NCBI GenBank assembly: GCA_026196955.1
Contig: JAPHTO010000061.1
Coordinates: 1-64,000, forward strand
DNA: 64,000 nt
Reading direction: 5' to 3'
DNA from: Colwellia sp.
Lineage (GTDB): Bacteria; Pseudomonadota; Gammaproteobacteria; Enterobacterales; Alteromonadaceae
Shown in pieces: positions 34,164-43,204 of the stretch. Numbering within the stretch: position 1 is the stretch's first letter; each line of letters starts with the position of its first letter. Under the pieces are notes generated by a model. It searched no databases, was not told where the DNA came from, and saw only the letters and a program-made list of their open reading frames with translations. Both the position numbers and the translations under genes were made by a program.

Positions 34164-35525
34164 TCAATTAATCTTGCCAAAATAAGTCCTAGCCAACTCT
34201 CGCACCTTGGGTGCCAGCAGCACTGTAGAAATCATGGTAGGAATCGCCATTAAAGCATACATAATATCAATTAAATTAATGACTAAAGCCAGTGAAGAAA
34301 CGGCCCCTACTATAATTAACAGTAAATAAAACCACACATAGCCTTGCGCAATACGTGGGCCCCATAAAAATTCAGCGCACTTGCTACCATAATACCAAAA
34401 TGTCAGGACAGTACTTGTGCTTAAAAAGAACACGACAAGAGTTAATAAATACCCCCCTATATTTGGAAACGCCTGTTCAAACACTTGCGCAGTTAAACTA
34501 ACCCCCGTTAAGCTGCTATCAGCGACATCGGTAACCAATATTGCTAACGCGGTGCAAGTACATACTATCAAGGTATCGACTATAGGCCCTATAGTTGCAA
34601 CTAACCCTTCACGAATAGGCTCATTAGTTTTTGCTGCGCCGTGAGCCATAGACTCAGTGCCAATACCTGCCTCGTTAGAAAAAGCGCCGCGCTGTACGCC
34701 AATTAAGATGACCGAGCCAATAAAGCCCCCGGCAACAGAATCACTACTAAATGCCCCGTGAAAAATAGCAAAGAAGGCTTGAGGAATCGCTGAGAAGTTT
34801 AAAATGAGTACGCCAAGGGTGAGTAAGAAGTAACAAATCACCATTAAAGGCACAATTGTACTGGTGACTTTTGCTAATCGTTCAAGCTTACCCATCACAA
34901 TATAGGTGATCATAAAACACAGCAATACACCGGCGCTTAAGTCAAAAGTGAAATGTTCATTCGCGGTTGCCAAACCATTCGGAATGGCAATAAAGTCTCT
35001 TAGCACCTGCACTAATTGATTAATTTGAAAGATTGGTAAAGCGCCAAACATTGCCGCGATACAGAACAACCAAGCAAGTGGTAACCACTTTTTTCCTAAC
35101 CCTTCACGTATAACATACATGGGGCCGCCTTGAAGATGGCCGCTGCGATCTAAACCACGATATTGTATTGCTAATGTGGCCGTATAAAATTTAGTGGCAA
35201 TACCAACGATAGCAGTAACCCACATCCAAAATATTGCCCCCGCGCCACCTAAAGTAATGGCCACCGCAACACCGGCGATATTACCTAACCCTAAAGTACC
35301 AGAAAGCGCCACCATCAGTGCTTGAAAATGACTGAGATCTCCGTCAGCTTTTTGCTCCCCCGCCAACTTGCCTGTGGTAATAGCTAAAGCATGTTTAAGA
35401 TAAAAGTACGGGGTGAATCGGCTATGAAATACAAAAAACAGACCCCCTCCCACTAACAATATTACCAAGGGCAAGCCCCAAAGAAATGAAGCTATCTTCC
35501 CAAAAGTATTCGCTAACTCATTCAT
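34164..35525 (-). CDS. AGCS-family sodium:alanine/glycine symporter
   Basis: A 453-residue inner-membrane carrier with about 11 helices. Family motifs: LFFVFHSRFTPYFYLKHAL near the start, LSGTLGLGNIAGVAVAI (the AGCS sodium-binding loop), ALPIFQINQL, and SNEAGIGTESMAHGAAKTNE followed by GPIVDTLIVCTCTALAIL. It imports alanine, glycine or a related amino acid with sodium. Only 66 bases separate it from the next gene upstream (NYN), with no room for a glycine riboswitch; none was seen. Confidence 0.92.
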   Translation of the reverse strand: MNELANTFGKIASFLWGLPLVILLVGGGLFFVFHSRFTPYFYLKHALAITTGKLAGEQKADGDLSHFQALMVALSGTLGLGNIAGVAVAITLGGAGAIFWMWVTAIVGIATKFYTATLAIQYRGLDRSGHLQGGPMYVIREGLGKKWLPLAWLFCIAAMFGALPIFQINQLVQVLRDFIAIPNGLATANEHFTFDLSAGVLLCFMITYIVMGKLERLAKVTSTIVPLMVICYFLLTLGVLILNFSAIPQAFFAIFHGAFSSDSVAGGFIGSVILIGVQRGAFSNEAGIGTESMAHGAAKTNEPIREGLVATIGPIVDTLIVCTCTALAILVTDVADSSLTGVSLTAQVFEQAFPNIGGYLLTLVVFFLSTSTVLTFWYYGSKCAEFLWGPRIAQGYVWFYLLLIIVGAVSSLALVINLIDIMYALMAIPTMISTVLLAPKVRELARTYFGKIN

Positions 35526-35591
35526 ATTATTCTTCTAATTTCATTATGTGAATTGTAGTTCTATTGCTAGTAAACGCGTCGTTAGCTGTTA

Positions 35592-36071
35592 CTAAAGCAA
35601 AAGGCTAGCATCTATTTTATGATAACTATCTGCAGCATTTATTAAAGAATTAGCGGTTAGATTAGCAACACCATAAACAACTGTTTTCACACCATAGCAA
35701 GCTTTAACATGCGCCAGTAACATATCAAAATCACCATCACCAGAGAGTAGCACCACAGTGTCAACTTCTTTGCTGGCCGCGGCAGTCATAACATCAATAG
35801 TAATACCAACATCCCAATCACCTTTTGCAGAGCCATCAGCACGCTGAATAAAAGGTTTAAGCTTAATATCAAAACCAATATGCTTAAGCGCTTTTTGGAA
35901 TTTATGTTGTTGGTCATCGCTACGTTGAATGGCGTAAGCATTGGCAATGACTACCTCACCTTGAGCTGCGAGCTCTTGCCAGAGTAGGCGATAGTTAAAT
36001 TGGCGCTGATACGCATCTCGTGTCGTATAATAAATATTTTGTACATCTACAAACACAGCAATTTTCTGCAA
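35592..36071 (-). CDS. LabA-like NYN-domain protein
   Basis: A 159-residue protein that is one NYN (PIN-like) domain. It has the start IAVFVDVQNIYYTTRDAYQ with its conserved aspartate, the central SAKGDWDVGITIDVM with two aspartates, and VVLLSGDGDFDMLLAHVK. These acidic residues form the metal site of predicted ribonucleases. The target is unknown; LabA homologues are linked to RNA or circadian control in cyanobacteria. It is a single gene, divergent from the diguanylate cyclase gene (172-base gap). Confidence 0.85.
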   Translation of the reverse strand: MQKIAVFVDVQNIYYTTRDAYQRQFNYRLLWQELAAQGEVVIANAYAIQRSDDQQHKFQKALKHIGFDIKLKPFIQRADGSAKGDWDVGITIDVMTAAASKEVDTVVLLSGDGDFDMLLAHVKACYGVKTVVYGVANLTANSLINAADSYHKIDASLLL

Positions 36072-36242
36072 AACCTTTCCTTCATACTTTAGTCGTAATT
36101 ATGGGCTAATCGTTTATTTATCAGTCGATTTCGTCTTGTAAATCACCCCTTTTCACCGTGTAAAGCCTTGTTACTTGCAACATATAACGTTAAAATATGT
36201 AACAAAATAATAACAAGTTACCAGTGAGCTTAGGAATAACCT

Positions 36243-37244
36243 ATGTCTTTTGAAGATAACTATCAAGTCACTTCTAAATTCAGCGAACATACTCATGACT
36301 TTTTATCTAGTCATACGATTGCTCCAACCCCAGTAAATTATGCGGTTATTTACCTTTATATCAGCAATGAAAATGAGCTGTTAACGGCGGCGATCGATCG
36401 ACAATTACAAAGCGGAGATATCATCAGCACTGATTTTCTTGCTGATTTATTTTCTCGTTATGTCTCATTTAGCCAGCAGGTTGAAGAAACCGTTTTGGCT
36501 CCCTTTGAAGAGTCTTTAACGAAAACGTTAAACAATATCAGCGAACAAGTTAGCAAAGAAGATAAAGCCGCGAATAGTTTAAAAAAATTAGACAAAATTC
36601 TAAACAAAACTGAACATCATGCGTCACTGGAAAATATAGTGAATTATTTATTCAGTACCATCAATAACGCCAAAAACCAACATCAGGCGTTATCCAAAGA
36701 ATTAACGTCTACGCAGCAAGAAATTAACCAGCTGAAAGAAAAGTTGGCCTCATCACGCGAGGAAGCCTTAGTTGATTCATTAACTGGCCTATTAAACCGC
36801 CGTGGTTGCGATGAAAAATTACAAGAATTAAGTCTTCAAGATACTCACTCTTCTCTTGCCATAGATATAGATCACTTTAAATCGATTAACGATAAATTTG
36901 GTCACTTTATTGGTGATAAGGTTATACAACGTATTGCTAAAACCATTAAAGATCACACGAGCGAGCAAGATATAGCGGTACGCTTTGGCGGCGAAGAATT
37001 TGTTGTGGTAATGACCAATAAAAATATTGCACAAGCAAAAGAGGTGGCAGAGACCATACGCGAGGCTATTTCAAAACTGAAATTAATTCAGCGTGAAACC
37101 AATACCTATTTGCCGCCAATCTCTGTTTCTATTGGTGTTGCACAAAGTGGTAATGCGCAAAGTTGGGTTAACTTATTCGAGCAAGCCGATGAAGCCTTAT
37201 ACCAAGCAAAAAATTCAGGCAGAAACCGTTGTATATGTGCTTAA
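36243..37244 (+). CDS. GGDEF-domain diguanylate cyclase
   Basis: A 333-residue protein. The N-terminal part (about 1-165) is helical and probably a coiled-coil or sensory region (IAPTPVNYAVIYLYISNE, then ISEQVSKEDKAANSLKKLD). A linker LVDSLTGLLNRRGCDEKL opens the catalytic domain. The active site is RFGGEEFVV near residues 246-254, the active GGEEF form. The residues four to seven before it (SEQD) lack the arginine of the RxxD inhibitory site, so product feedback is unlikely. It would make c-di-GMP in the cytoplasm. No transmembrane helix was seen. A terminator follows at 37236. Confidence 0.9.
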   Translation: MSFEDNYQVTSKFSEHTHDFLSSHTIAPTPVNYAVIYLYISNENELLTAAIDRQLQSGDIISTDFLADLFSRYVSFSQQVEETVLAPFEESLTKTLNNISEQVSKEDKAANSLKKLDKILNKTEHHASLENIVNYLFSTINNAKNQHQALSKELTSTQQEINQLKEKLASSREEALVDSLTGLLNRRGCDEKLQELSLQDTHSSLAIDIDHFKSINDKFGHFIGDKVIQRIAKTIKDHTSEQDIAVRFGGEEFVVVMTNKNIAQAKEVAETIREAISKLKLIQRETNTYLPPISVSIGVAQSGNAQSWVNLFEQADEALYQAKNSGRNRCICA

Positions 37245-37271
37245 TCTAACATTCATATTAAGCACATTTTC
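37236..37271 (+). terminator. terminator overlapping the end of the diguanylate cyclase gene
   Basis: TGTGCTTAA (37236-37244, containing the stop codon) pairs with TTAAGCACA (37258-37266), followed by TTTTCAAG. The stem has nine pairs and a 13-base loop. Confidence 0.6.
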
Positions 37272-37351
37272 AAGATAAGGCATTTTGAAGTCACTCGAGT
37301 AAAATGCTAAACTTCGCCTTTTGATCCATTCAAACGAACATTTTTAGCATT

Positions 37352-39802
37352 ATGATGAATTTCCTGCGTTCTTTTTTCTACTTTTTCCTTAAATTTCCAG
37401 TGCGCTTATTAGTTCGCAGTAATATTGTTCTTGATGCAAAAACGCCAGTAGAAACAGACTCTAAACCTATTTTTTACGTGATAAGTCATCAATCTGCCAG
37501 CGACTTATTAGCCTTGCAAATTGCCTGTAAAAAGCAAAACTTGCCAGATCCCCTTAGTCAGGTGACTATCAAAGACAAAAGTTTCGATCGAACCGTATGT
37601 TTAGCAAAATCATCATCCGTTTTGGGCATAAAACGCGGTAAAACTAAAGCATTAAGTCAGGGGCTCGCCATGCTAAATCAGCATGATGAAGACAAGCAAC
37701 TTGATGTTCAGTTAATTCCTGTCAATCTTATTTGGGGCCGAACGCCCACACAAGAAAAGAACAATGCTAACGTTGCCTCTTTACTCGCAGAGCAAGAATC
37801 ACCAAGCTGGTTTCGTAAATTTTTCATTATTTTATTTTTAGGCCGCGACAGCCTAGTACGTTTTAGCGAAGCCTTGTCGTTACGCTATATGTCAGATCAT
37901 CATGGCAACGATGAAGCGACAGCACATAAATTATTACGGGTTGCCCGTTTTCACTTTCATCGCCAAAACATTGCAGCCAAAGGGCCACGCCTTATTCACC
38001 GTCAGCAAATGTTTACCGCTCTTTTTGCTAACCCTTCGGTAAAACGCATTATTTGCGATGAAGCAAAAAGCAAAAATATCAGTGAAGCAAAAGTCAAAAA
38101 ACAAGCTCAAGGTATCATGGAAGAAATTGCGGGTGATTACTCAGTGTCGTTAATACACCTTGGCGAAAGAATATTACGTTGGCTTTGGGGACGTTTATAT
38201 AGCGACATTAAAGTCAGTAACTCAAAAGTACTAAGAGAATTAGCACAAGATGGTCACGAAATCATTTATGTGCCTTGCCATCGCTCTCACATGGACTACC
38301 TGCTACTGACCTATATCATTTTACAAGAAGGCTTAGTTACCCCGCGTATTGCTGCTGGCATCAACTTAAATTTCTGGCCTGCAGGCCCTATTTTTAGAAA
38401 GGGTGGCGCATTCTTTATTCGTCGAAGTTTTGCCGGTAATCGCCTTTACTCAACAATTTTTAGAGAATACTTAGGGTTATTATTCGAACGTGGCTATTCA
38501 GTCAAATACTATACCGAAGGTGGTCGTAGCCGCACAGGTCGTTTACTTTCACCTAAAACGGGCATGTTAGCCATGACCATTCAAAGCTTACTGCGTGGCA
38601 TAGACAGACCATTAACTCTAGTGCCTGTGTATTTAGGCTACGAACATGTTATGGAAGTAGGCACCTATCACAAAGAGTTAAGCGGCAGCGAAAAGAAAAA
38701 CGAGTCTATTTTTGGTGTGCTAAAAGCAATTAAAAACTTGCGCAACTATGGCAATGGCTATGTCAACTTTGGTAAGCCTATCAATATTAATGACTACTTA
38801 AATCAAAATGTACCGACATGGAAAGACGCGATTAACCCCATCGACCCTCAAAAGCCAAGTTGGTTAACGCCAACCGTCAATGATATGGCTAATGAGCTGA
38901 TGTTAAGTATTAACCAATGCGCCGCACTTAACGGTGTTGCCTTAGTCGCGTTAATTTTGCATGCCAGTGAAAACAAAGCACTAAGTAAAAGTGACTTAGA
39001 AAAGCAGTTAGATTTTATATTAGACATTCAGCGACAAGCACCTTTTAGCGATCAAATAACCATACCGTCTGAAACAGGCGAAGACATTCTAGCGCATGTT
39101 ATTTCCCTGAATAAAGTCACCGTTTCCGAAGACAGTTTTGGCACCATTATCTCGCTAGATGAATCTGCAAGTTTAGAAATGCGCTACTATCGCAACAACA
39201 TTTTGCATACTTACGCATTAATTGCATTGGTATGTAAGCTATTGACTCATCACAGCAGCATATCTCACCAACAACTAGTAGCGCAAACGGTCAGTATTTT
39301 AAGCACTTTAAAAGACGACTTATTTTTATGGCAACAACCTGAGCAATTAAAACAGCAAATAGATCAGGTATTAATTGCTTTAGAAAAGCATGAAATGGCA
39401 ACGCAAACAGATACGTCAGACAGCTCACAGGTAACATGGGCATTAACAGACAATAACGAACACCTTAGTAAGGTAAATTTATTAGCTGAATGCATGGATG
39501 AGAGTTTGCAACGGTTGGTTATTATCAGCTCATTAACCACACGTTTAGCGCCAATATCAAAACGCAACTTAGAAGAAAAAGTAGTTGCCATCGCAAAACG
39601 TTTATCTGTGCTAAATAATATTACCGCACCTGAGTTTATCGACAAGAAAGCACAAGCAACACTAATCAATACCATGCGCTCACTCGATTATATTGACATT
39701 GACGAAGATGGCTTGCTTATCGCTACCAAAACCATGGCAGATTTAAAAAGCACAGTCACTAATTTGGTCTCTATTGAAGTGCTACAAAGCATCGCCCGTT
39801 AA
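37352..39802 (+). CDS. plsB: glycerol-3-phosphate 1-O-acyltransferase
   Basis: An 816-residue membrane-associated acyltransferase, the usual length for gammaproteobacterial PlsB. It adds a fatty acid to sn-glycerol 3-phosphate, the first step of phospholipid synthesis. The acyltransferase block I is VPCHRSHMDYLL (HX4D with histidine near residue 310). Later blocks are GAFFIRRSF (II), YTEGGRSRTGRLLSPKTGML (III) and LVPVYLGYEHV (IV). The start MMNFLRSFFYFFLKFP is the expected hydrophobic N-terminus. It is flanked by its own strong terminator. Confidence 0.95.
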   Translation: MMNFLRSFFYFFLKFPVRLLVRSNIVLDAKTPVETDSKPIFYVISHQSASDLLALQIACKKQNLPDPLSQVTIKDKSFDRTVCLAKSSSVLGIKRGKTKALSQGLAMLNQHDEDKQLDVQLIPVNLIWGRTPTQEKNNANVASLLAEQESPSWFRKFFIILFLGRDSLVRFSEALSLRYMSDHHGNDEATAHKLLRVARFHFHRQNIAAKGPRLIHRQQMFTALFANPSVKRIICDEAKSKNISEAKVKKQAQGIMEEIAGDYSVSLIHLGERILRWLWGRLYSDIKVSNSKVLRELAQDGHEIIYVPCHRSHMDYLLLTYIILQEGLVTPRIAAGINLNFWPAGPIFRKGGAFFIRRSFAGNRLYSTIFREYLGLLFERGYSVKYYTEGGRSRTGRLLSPKTGMLAMTIQSLLRGIDRPLTLVPVYLGYEHVMEVGTYHKELSGSEKKNESIFGVLKAIKNLRNYGNGYVNFGKPININDYLNQNVPTWKDAINPIDPQKPSWLTPTVNDMANELMLSINQCAALNGVALVALILHASENKALSKSDLEKQLDFILDIQRQAPFSDQITIPSETGEDILAHVISLNKVTVSEDSFGTIISLDESASLEMRYYRNNILHTYALIALVCKLLTHHSSISHQQLVAQTVSILSTLKDDLFLWQQPEQLKQQIDQVLIALEKHEMATQTDTSDSSQVTWALTDNNEHLSKVNLLAECMDESLQRLVIISSLTTRLAPISKRNLEEKVVAIAKRLSVLNNITAPEFIDKKAQATLINTMRSLDYIDIDEDGLLIATKTMADLKSTVTNLVSIEVLQSIAR

Positions 39803-39808
39803 AAAAAC

Positions 39809-39840
39809 AAAAAGGCAGGCTTATACCTAGCCTGCCTTTT
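39809..39840. terminator. bidirectional terminator between plsB and the mlaC-like gene
   Basis: AAAAAGGCAGGC (39809-39820) and GCCTGCCTTTT (39830-39840) form a strong GC stem with a nine-base loop, flanked by A on the left and T on the right. It serves convergent genes on both strands. Confidence 0.88.
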
Positions 39841-39888
39841 CAATCTACAAATGAATACTAAATGGGAAATAAATAACGACTGATGGTA

Positions 39889-40509
39889 TTACTTAACTAA
39901 AGCAGCAAGCTCAACCGACACTTGCTCAACACCTTGCTTAGCAATTTTCTTACCTAACTCAGCTTGCTTACTGCTTAACAGCGAAATACCTTCAACCACC
40001 ATATCATAAGCTTTCCACTGCCCTGTTTTTTTGTTTTTACGCATTTTAAATATCACATCAATGGTAGGTTTGTTCATTTCAATAATTTGAGTTCTAATCG
40101 CCACAATGCGTTTATCTTTCGTTGGCTTTTCTGGTTCAAAAATAACCTGCTGATTTTTATATTGCTTCAATGCATTAGCATAAGTACGAGCTAGGTAGCT
40201 GCGCATTGACTGAACAAACATAGCACGCTGCGCTTTAGTGGTTTTTTTCAAGTGCTTACCCAAAATTCGATACGCTGCGTACTTATAATCAATAGCAGGC
40301 ATCAACTCTTCTTCAACAATGACATTCATTATTTTTGGAAATTTCTTGATCTCTTGCTGGTTAGCAGCAATACGGGTAAAAAGCTGATTACCAACATTCT
40401 CTAGCACAACATAAGGCGAAGGTTGAGAGACTTCAGCAGACTTTGCCACTAAAGAAAACATGAGCAACAATGTAAAAAGAGTGCGCGCGAGCAAGTTCAT
40501 TATATTCAT
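39889..40509 (-). CDS. MlaC-family phospholipid-binding periplasmic protein (Ttg2D-like)
   Basis: A 206-residue protein with a signal peptide (about residues 1-24, ending SLVAKSAEVS). The mature part has the MlaC fold: VLENVGNQLFTRIAANQQEI, then EEELMPAIDYKYAAYRILGK and AMFVQSMRSYLARTYANAL. The C-terminal strand is WKAYDMVVEGISLLSSKQ. MlaC ferries phospholipids between the outer membrane and the MlaFEDB complex. No other mla gene lies nearby, so this is a stray paralogue. A start three codons later (40500) is possible. It is divergent from a TetR gene, and two TetR-type palindromes stand in its promoter. Confidence 0.85.
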   Translation of the reverse strand: MNIMNLLARTLFTLLLMFSLVAKSAEVSQPSPYVVLENVGNQLFTRIAANQQEIKKFPKIMNVIVEEELMPAIDYKYAAYRILGKHLKKTTKAQRAMFVQSMRSYLARTYANALKQYKNQQVIFEPEKPTKDKRIVAIRTQIIEMNKPTIDVIFKMRKNKKTGQWKAYDMVVEGISLLSSKQAELGKKIAKQGVEQVSVELAALVK

Positions 40510-40537
40510 CCATTAGGTTAAAGTATTATTCTTCACA

Positions 40538-40595
40538 CAAACCGACCGCTCGGTTTGTTATTTGGCGAAATGATACCACCGACCGATTGGTTTGC
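40538..40595. promoter_or_regulatory. two TetR-type operators upstream of the mlaC-like gene
   Basis: The first palindrome, CAAACCGACCGCTCGGTTTG (40538-40557), has AAACCGA and TCGGTTT arms. The second, ACCGACCGATTGGTTTGC (about 40578-40595), is a weaker copy. Both match the AAACCGACCGxTCGGTTT type seen again before the TetR gene (41298-41316). Confidence 0.8.
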
Positions 40596-40667
40596 AAATA
40601 GTTAATCAATAAATAAAATGCTTAAATTAGATCCAATTGCACTAAGAATAGCGTAGAAATAGCAAAA

Positions 40668-41252
40668 TTACTTTTTCAAAGCACGAATATATAGACAAAG
40701 CTCAGTGATCACTTGTTGAAACAGTTCCTTATTTCGTGAGCTTTTGCTTAATGATGTAGAGCCGTGAAAAGTCGCGACAATAAAATAAGCCACTTGGCTT
40801 AGCTTTAAATCTGGACGTAATTCATCTTGAACTTTTGTAAGCGCATCAACAATCATTCCATTGAGTTTTTGTTGCATAGACAAAATGCGTAAACGAAAAC
40901 CTTCATCGACATTTGCCATTTCTTCACAAAGATTATTCAATGGACAACCGGTAACAGCCTCACTGCACACCATGGCGTCACACATGGAGGTAAAAAACTC
41001 ACACAAACCTTCAATAGGATCGTCTTGGTTCAATGCTGGCTGCCAAGTCTCCAAAAATAGCGGCACATAGTTTTCTTCAAAGACCGCATAGCCCAACTCA
41101 AGCTTATTAGTGAAATGATAATACAACGCACCTTTAGAAATGCCACAGCGATTTAAAATCGCGGATAAACTAGTCGCCTGAAAACCATGCTGATGGATTT
41201 CATCAGCGGCTACGGCAAGAATTTTTTGGCGGGTTTGCTCAGCATCACTCAT
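40668..41252 (-). CDS. TetR-family repressor
   Basis: A 194-residue regulator. The helix-turn-helix is TSLSAILNRCGISKGALYYHFTN in outline (about residues 29-50), and the rest is the helical ligand domain. I start at 41252 (MSDAEQTRQK) because relatives begin there. Its palindrome at 41298-41316 would otherwise fall inside coding sequence, and an upstream start at 41351 has no support. Operators before this gene and before the mlaC-like gene are alike, so it probably represses both. Three cysteines (AMVCSEAVTGCPLNNLC) in the ligand domain are unusual and could sense thiol state. Confidence 0.88.
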   Translation of the reverse strand: MSDAEQTRQKILAVAADEIHQHGFQATSLSAILNRCGISKGALYYHFTNKLELGYAVFEENYVPLFLETWQPALNQDDPIEGLCEFFTSMCDAMVCSEAVTGCPLNNLCEEMANVDEGFRLRILSMQQKLNGMIVDALTKVQDELRPDLKLSQVAYFIVATFHGSTSLSKSSRNKELFQQVITELCLYIRALKK

Positions 41253-41297
41253 TTGTACAGCTCTTAATATTGAACGAAAGTAGTCAAGTGAATAATA

Positions 41298-41316
41298 ACC
41301 AACCGATCGGTTTGTT
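41298..41316. promoter_or_regulatory. TetR operator upstream of the tetR gene
   Basis: CCAACCGATCGGTTTGTTG, with ACCGATCGGT as a perfect ten-base palindrome. It lies 46 bases before the chosen start of the TetR gene and matches the two copies near 40540 and 40580. Confidence 0.8.
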
Positions 41317-41359
41317 GCAAGTATAGCTGGATCGGGTTTGGTTACCTCCATGTTATACG

Positions 41360-43204
41360 TTAAATATTCTTAGCTATTAGCCCCGCTTTTAACAAGCCAC
41401 CCTTAGTCAGAAGCCTTGCAGAAAACTTAGGATGGCGTCGAGCCTTGAAAGCATCATAAATTAATTTCAATCCTTCTGCTTCTAGTAAAGAAATATTTAC
41501 TTCCGTATCCATTTCTGCACTTTCAACAAAATCGTTAGAGAAGCTTGGAGCAATAATTAAAACCTGAGCAACTCGCTTACCTTGGTTTTCACATCGAGTA
41601 ACGTATGCTTTAACTTGCCTTGATGTTGTAGAATATTTGGCGAAGTCACCATTTTTACAGGTTTTAGCTTCGCCAATAATCACATCGTTATCACTTAGCG
41701 AAATAATAATATCTGCTTTATCTTTAGCTGTATTAATAGCCTTACGAATATCCTCATCAACGACAAGGTGTAATGTTTCAAATATTTCTTTTGTTATTTC
41801 TTCAAACTTAACGCCAATTTCGGCTTCTGCTATTTCAATACCAGCAGCTTTTAAGCTTGCTAAATCTCTTTTGGCAAGTGCTGGATAGTTTTCGATTAAC
41901 TTATCGTTGGCATTTGCAAAAGATTCTAAAATCAACTGACGAGCATTACCTCTTTTTGATAATGACATCTTGTCTCGTACAACTTTAATTTGGTCATTAC
42001 TTAACAAATATAAAATATCAACAGGCGTTATGCTTAATGCACGAAGCTTATCGGTATCAAGCTCTTCAGAATCCTCAAGTTCAAATTCACTTTTTAATAA
42101 TTTTTCAAGCTTTGGAAAGTGAATTTGCAAAGTTGAATATAACTCTTTAAAGCCAGCAGCACTCAACGCTTCAAACTCATCATTAGCAGATTGATTAAGT
42201 GTATTGATGATGACATCGATTCTATCGTCAAGTGTTGTGCCAATTTTATCTACATTCAAATCTAAGTCAGTTATTAAAGCTTTAAGCCTTTCTTTTCTTT
42301 GGTTTTGAGTTTCATTTGAACCAAAAATATCACGATGTAATATGTAACGAATAGCAATACGAGAATGGATTATTTCATGAATTTTTTCTGTTCTTTCAAT
42401 ACCTCGTACTTTCTTTCCATAGTGTTTTAATATATTTGAAAGTTCCGCATCACTTAAGCTACGAAGAATACGCAAGGTATGCTTGTCAGCCAGCTCTTTG
42501 CCTTGTAATTCATTCAAAATAGCAACGACTTCATCAGCAACAAATACTTCCGAGCGTTTACGGTTAATAAATAAAACCCCCATTTCTCTAAGGGCATTTA
42601 AGCCATCTAATGCATTATTTTGTGGTACTGGGTCAATAATATGCTCTATTGCTGACGCTTCATCCATTGAGATATTTAACCTATCAGCCAGTACATTGAG
42701 AATACTTCTTTCATCATCAGTTATTTTGGCTTCACGATTTATTTTTTCATCATTGAGAAATGCTACTTTTAAACAATCTTGATAAATACTTAGTTGCGTT
42801 CCTCTATCAAATTCATCTGAATTTTCACTTGAGTCAATTTCTACTTGTAGTTCTTTCGCTGATTTTTTTAAGTTACTCCATTCCTTGTTGTATAAGCTTT
42901 CAATCCAAGAGGTTCTAGCAATACTATTACCGTCTCTTGTTAGAATGTTAATTAACAAGCCAATTTGCGCACCAGACATAGCAATTTGCTCTTGTATTTC
43001 TTTTTTGAAATATGACGATACCAAGGAAAATAAAGCTGTTATTTCACTACCAGATGCATTTTTTATTTGGCCATCAATCTTACTTACAGATTTTGCTAAT
43101 TGCTTGTCATCGTGCATTGCACCTGAGCATAATCTATCTAAACAAGAAATAAACTTAGATTTTTCTACCTGGTTGATAGACGAAAGAACTTGATTGAGTT
43201 TCAT
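41360..43204 (-). CDS. large orphan protein with C-terminal PD-(D/E)XK-type nuclease domain and SAP-like repeats
   Basis: A 614-residue protein. The C-terminal domain has the nuclease pattern: helix with FEEITKEIFETL, aspartate D498 in KADIIISL, E512 and K514 in VIIGEAKT, and Q530 in SRQVKAYV. Upstream, LSDAELSNILKHYGKKVRG (about 250-268) and LSNDQIKVVRDKMSLSKRG look like SAP-type DNA-binding helices. TDDERSILNVLADRLNIS (about 162-179) resembles a TerB-like helical module. No methylase or helicase is adjacent. It could be a stand-alone restriction or repair nuclease. It is AT-rich and sits alone between TetR and phospholipase-D genes. No family name can be assigned with confidence. Confidence 0.65.
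   Translation of the reverse strand: MKLNQVLSSINQVEKSKFISCLDRLCSGAMHDDKQLAKSVSKIDGQIKNASGSEITALFSLVSSYFKKEIQEQIAMSGAQIGLLINILTRDGNSIARTSWIESLYNKEWSNLKKSAKELQVEIDSSENSDEFDRGTQLSIYQDCLKVAFLNDEKINREAKITDDERSILNVLADRLNISMDEASAIEHIIDPVPQNNALDGLNALREMGVLFINRKRSEVFVADEVVAILNELQGKELADKHTLRILRSLSDAELSNILKHYGKKVRGIERTEKIHEIIHSRIAIRYILHRDIFGSNETQNQRKERLKALITDLDLNVDKIGTTLDDRIDVIINTLNQSANDEFEALSAAGFKELYSTLQIHFPKLEKLLKSEFELEDSEELDTDKLRALSITPVDILYLLSNDQIKVVRDKMSLSKRGNARQLILESFANANDKLIENYPALAKRDLASLKAAGIEIAEAEIGVKFEEITKEIFETLHLVVDEDIRKAINTAKDKADIIISLSDNDVIIGEAKTCKNGDFAKYSTTSRQVKAYVTRCENQGKRVAQVLIIAPSFSNDFVESAEMDTEVNISLLEAEGLKLIYDAFKARRHPKFSARLLTKGGLLKAGLIAKNI

Noticed and set aside
35526-35591. Glycine riboswitch before the AGCS symporter gene
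   Set aside because: Only 66 bases lie between the genes and none of the conserved riboswitch elements were seen.
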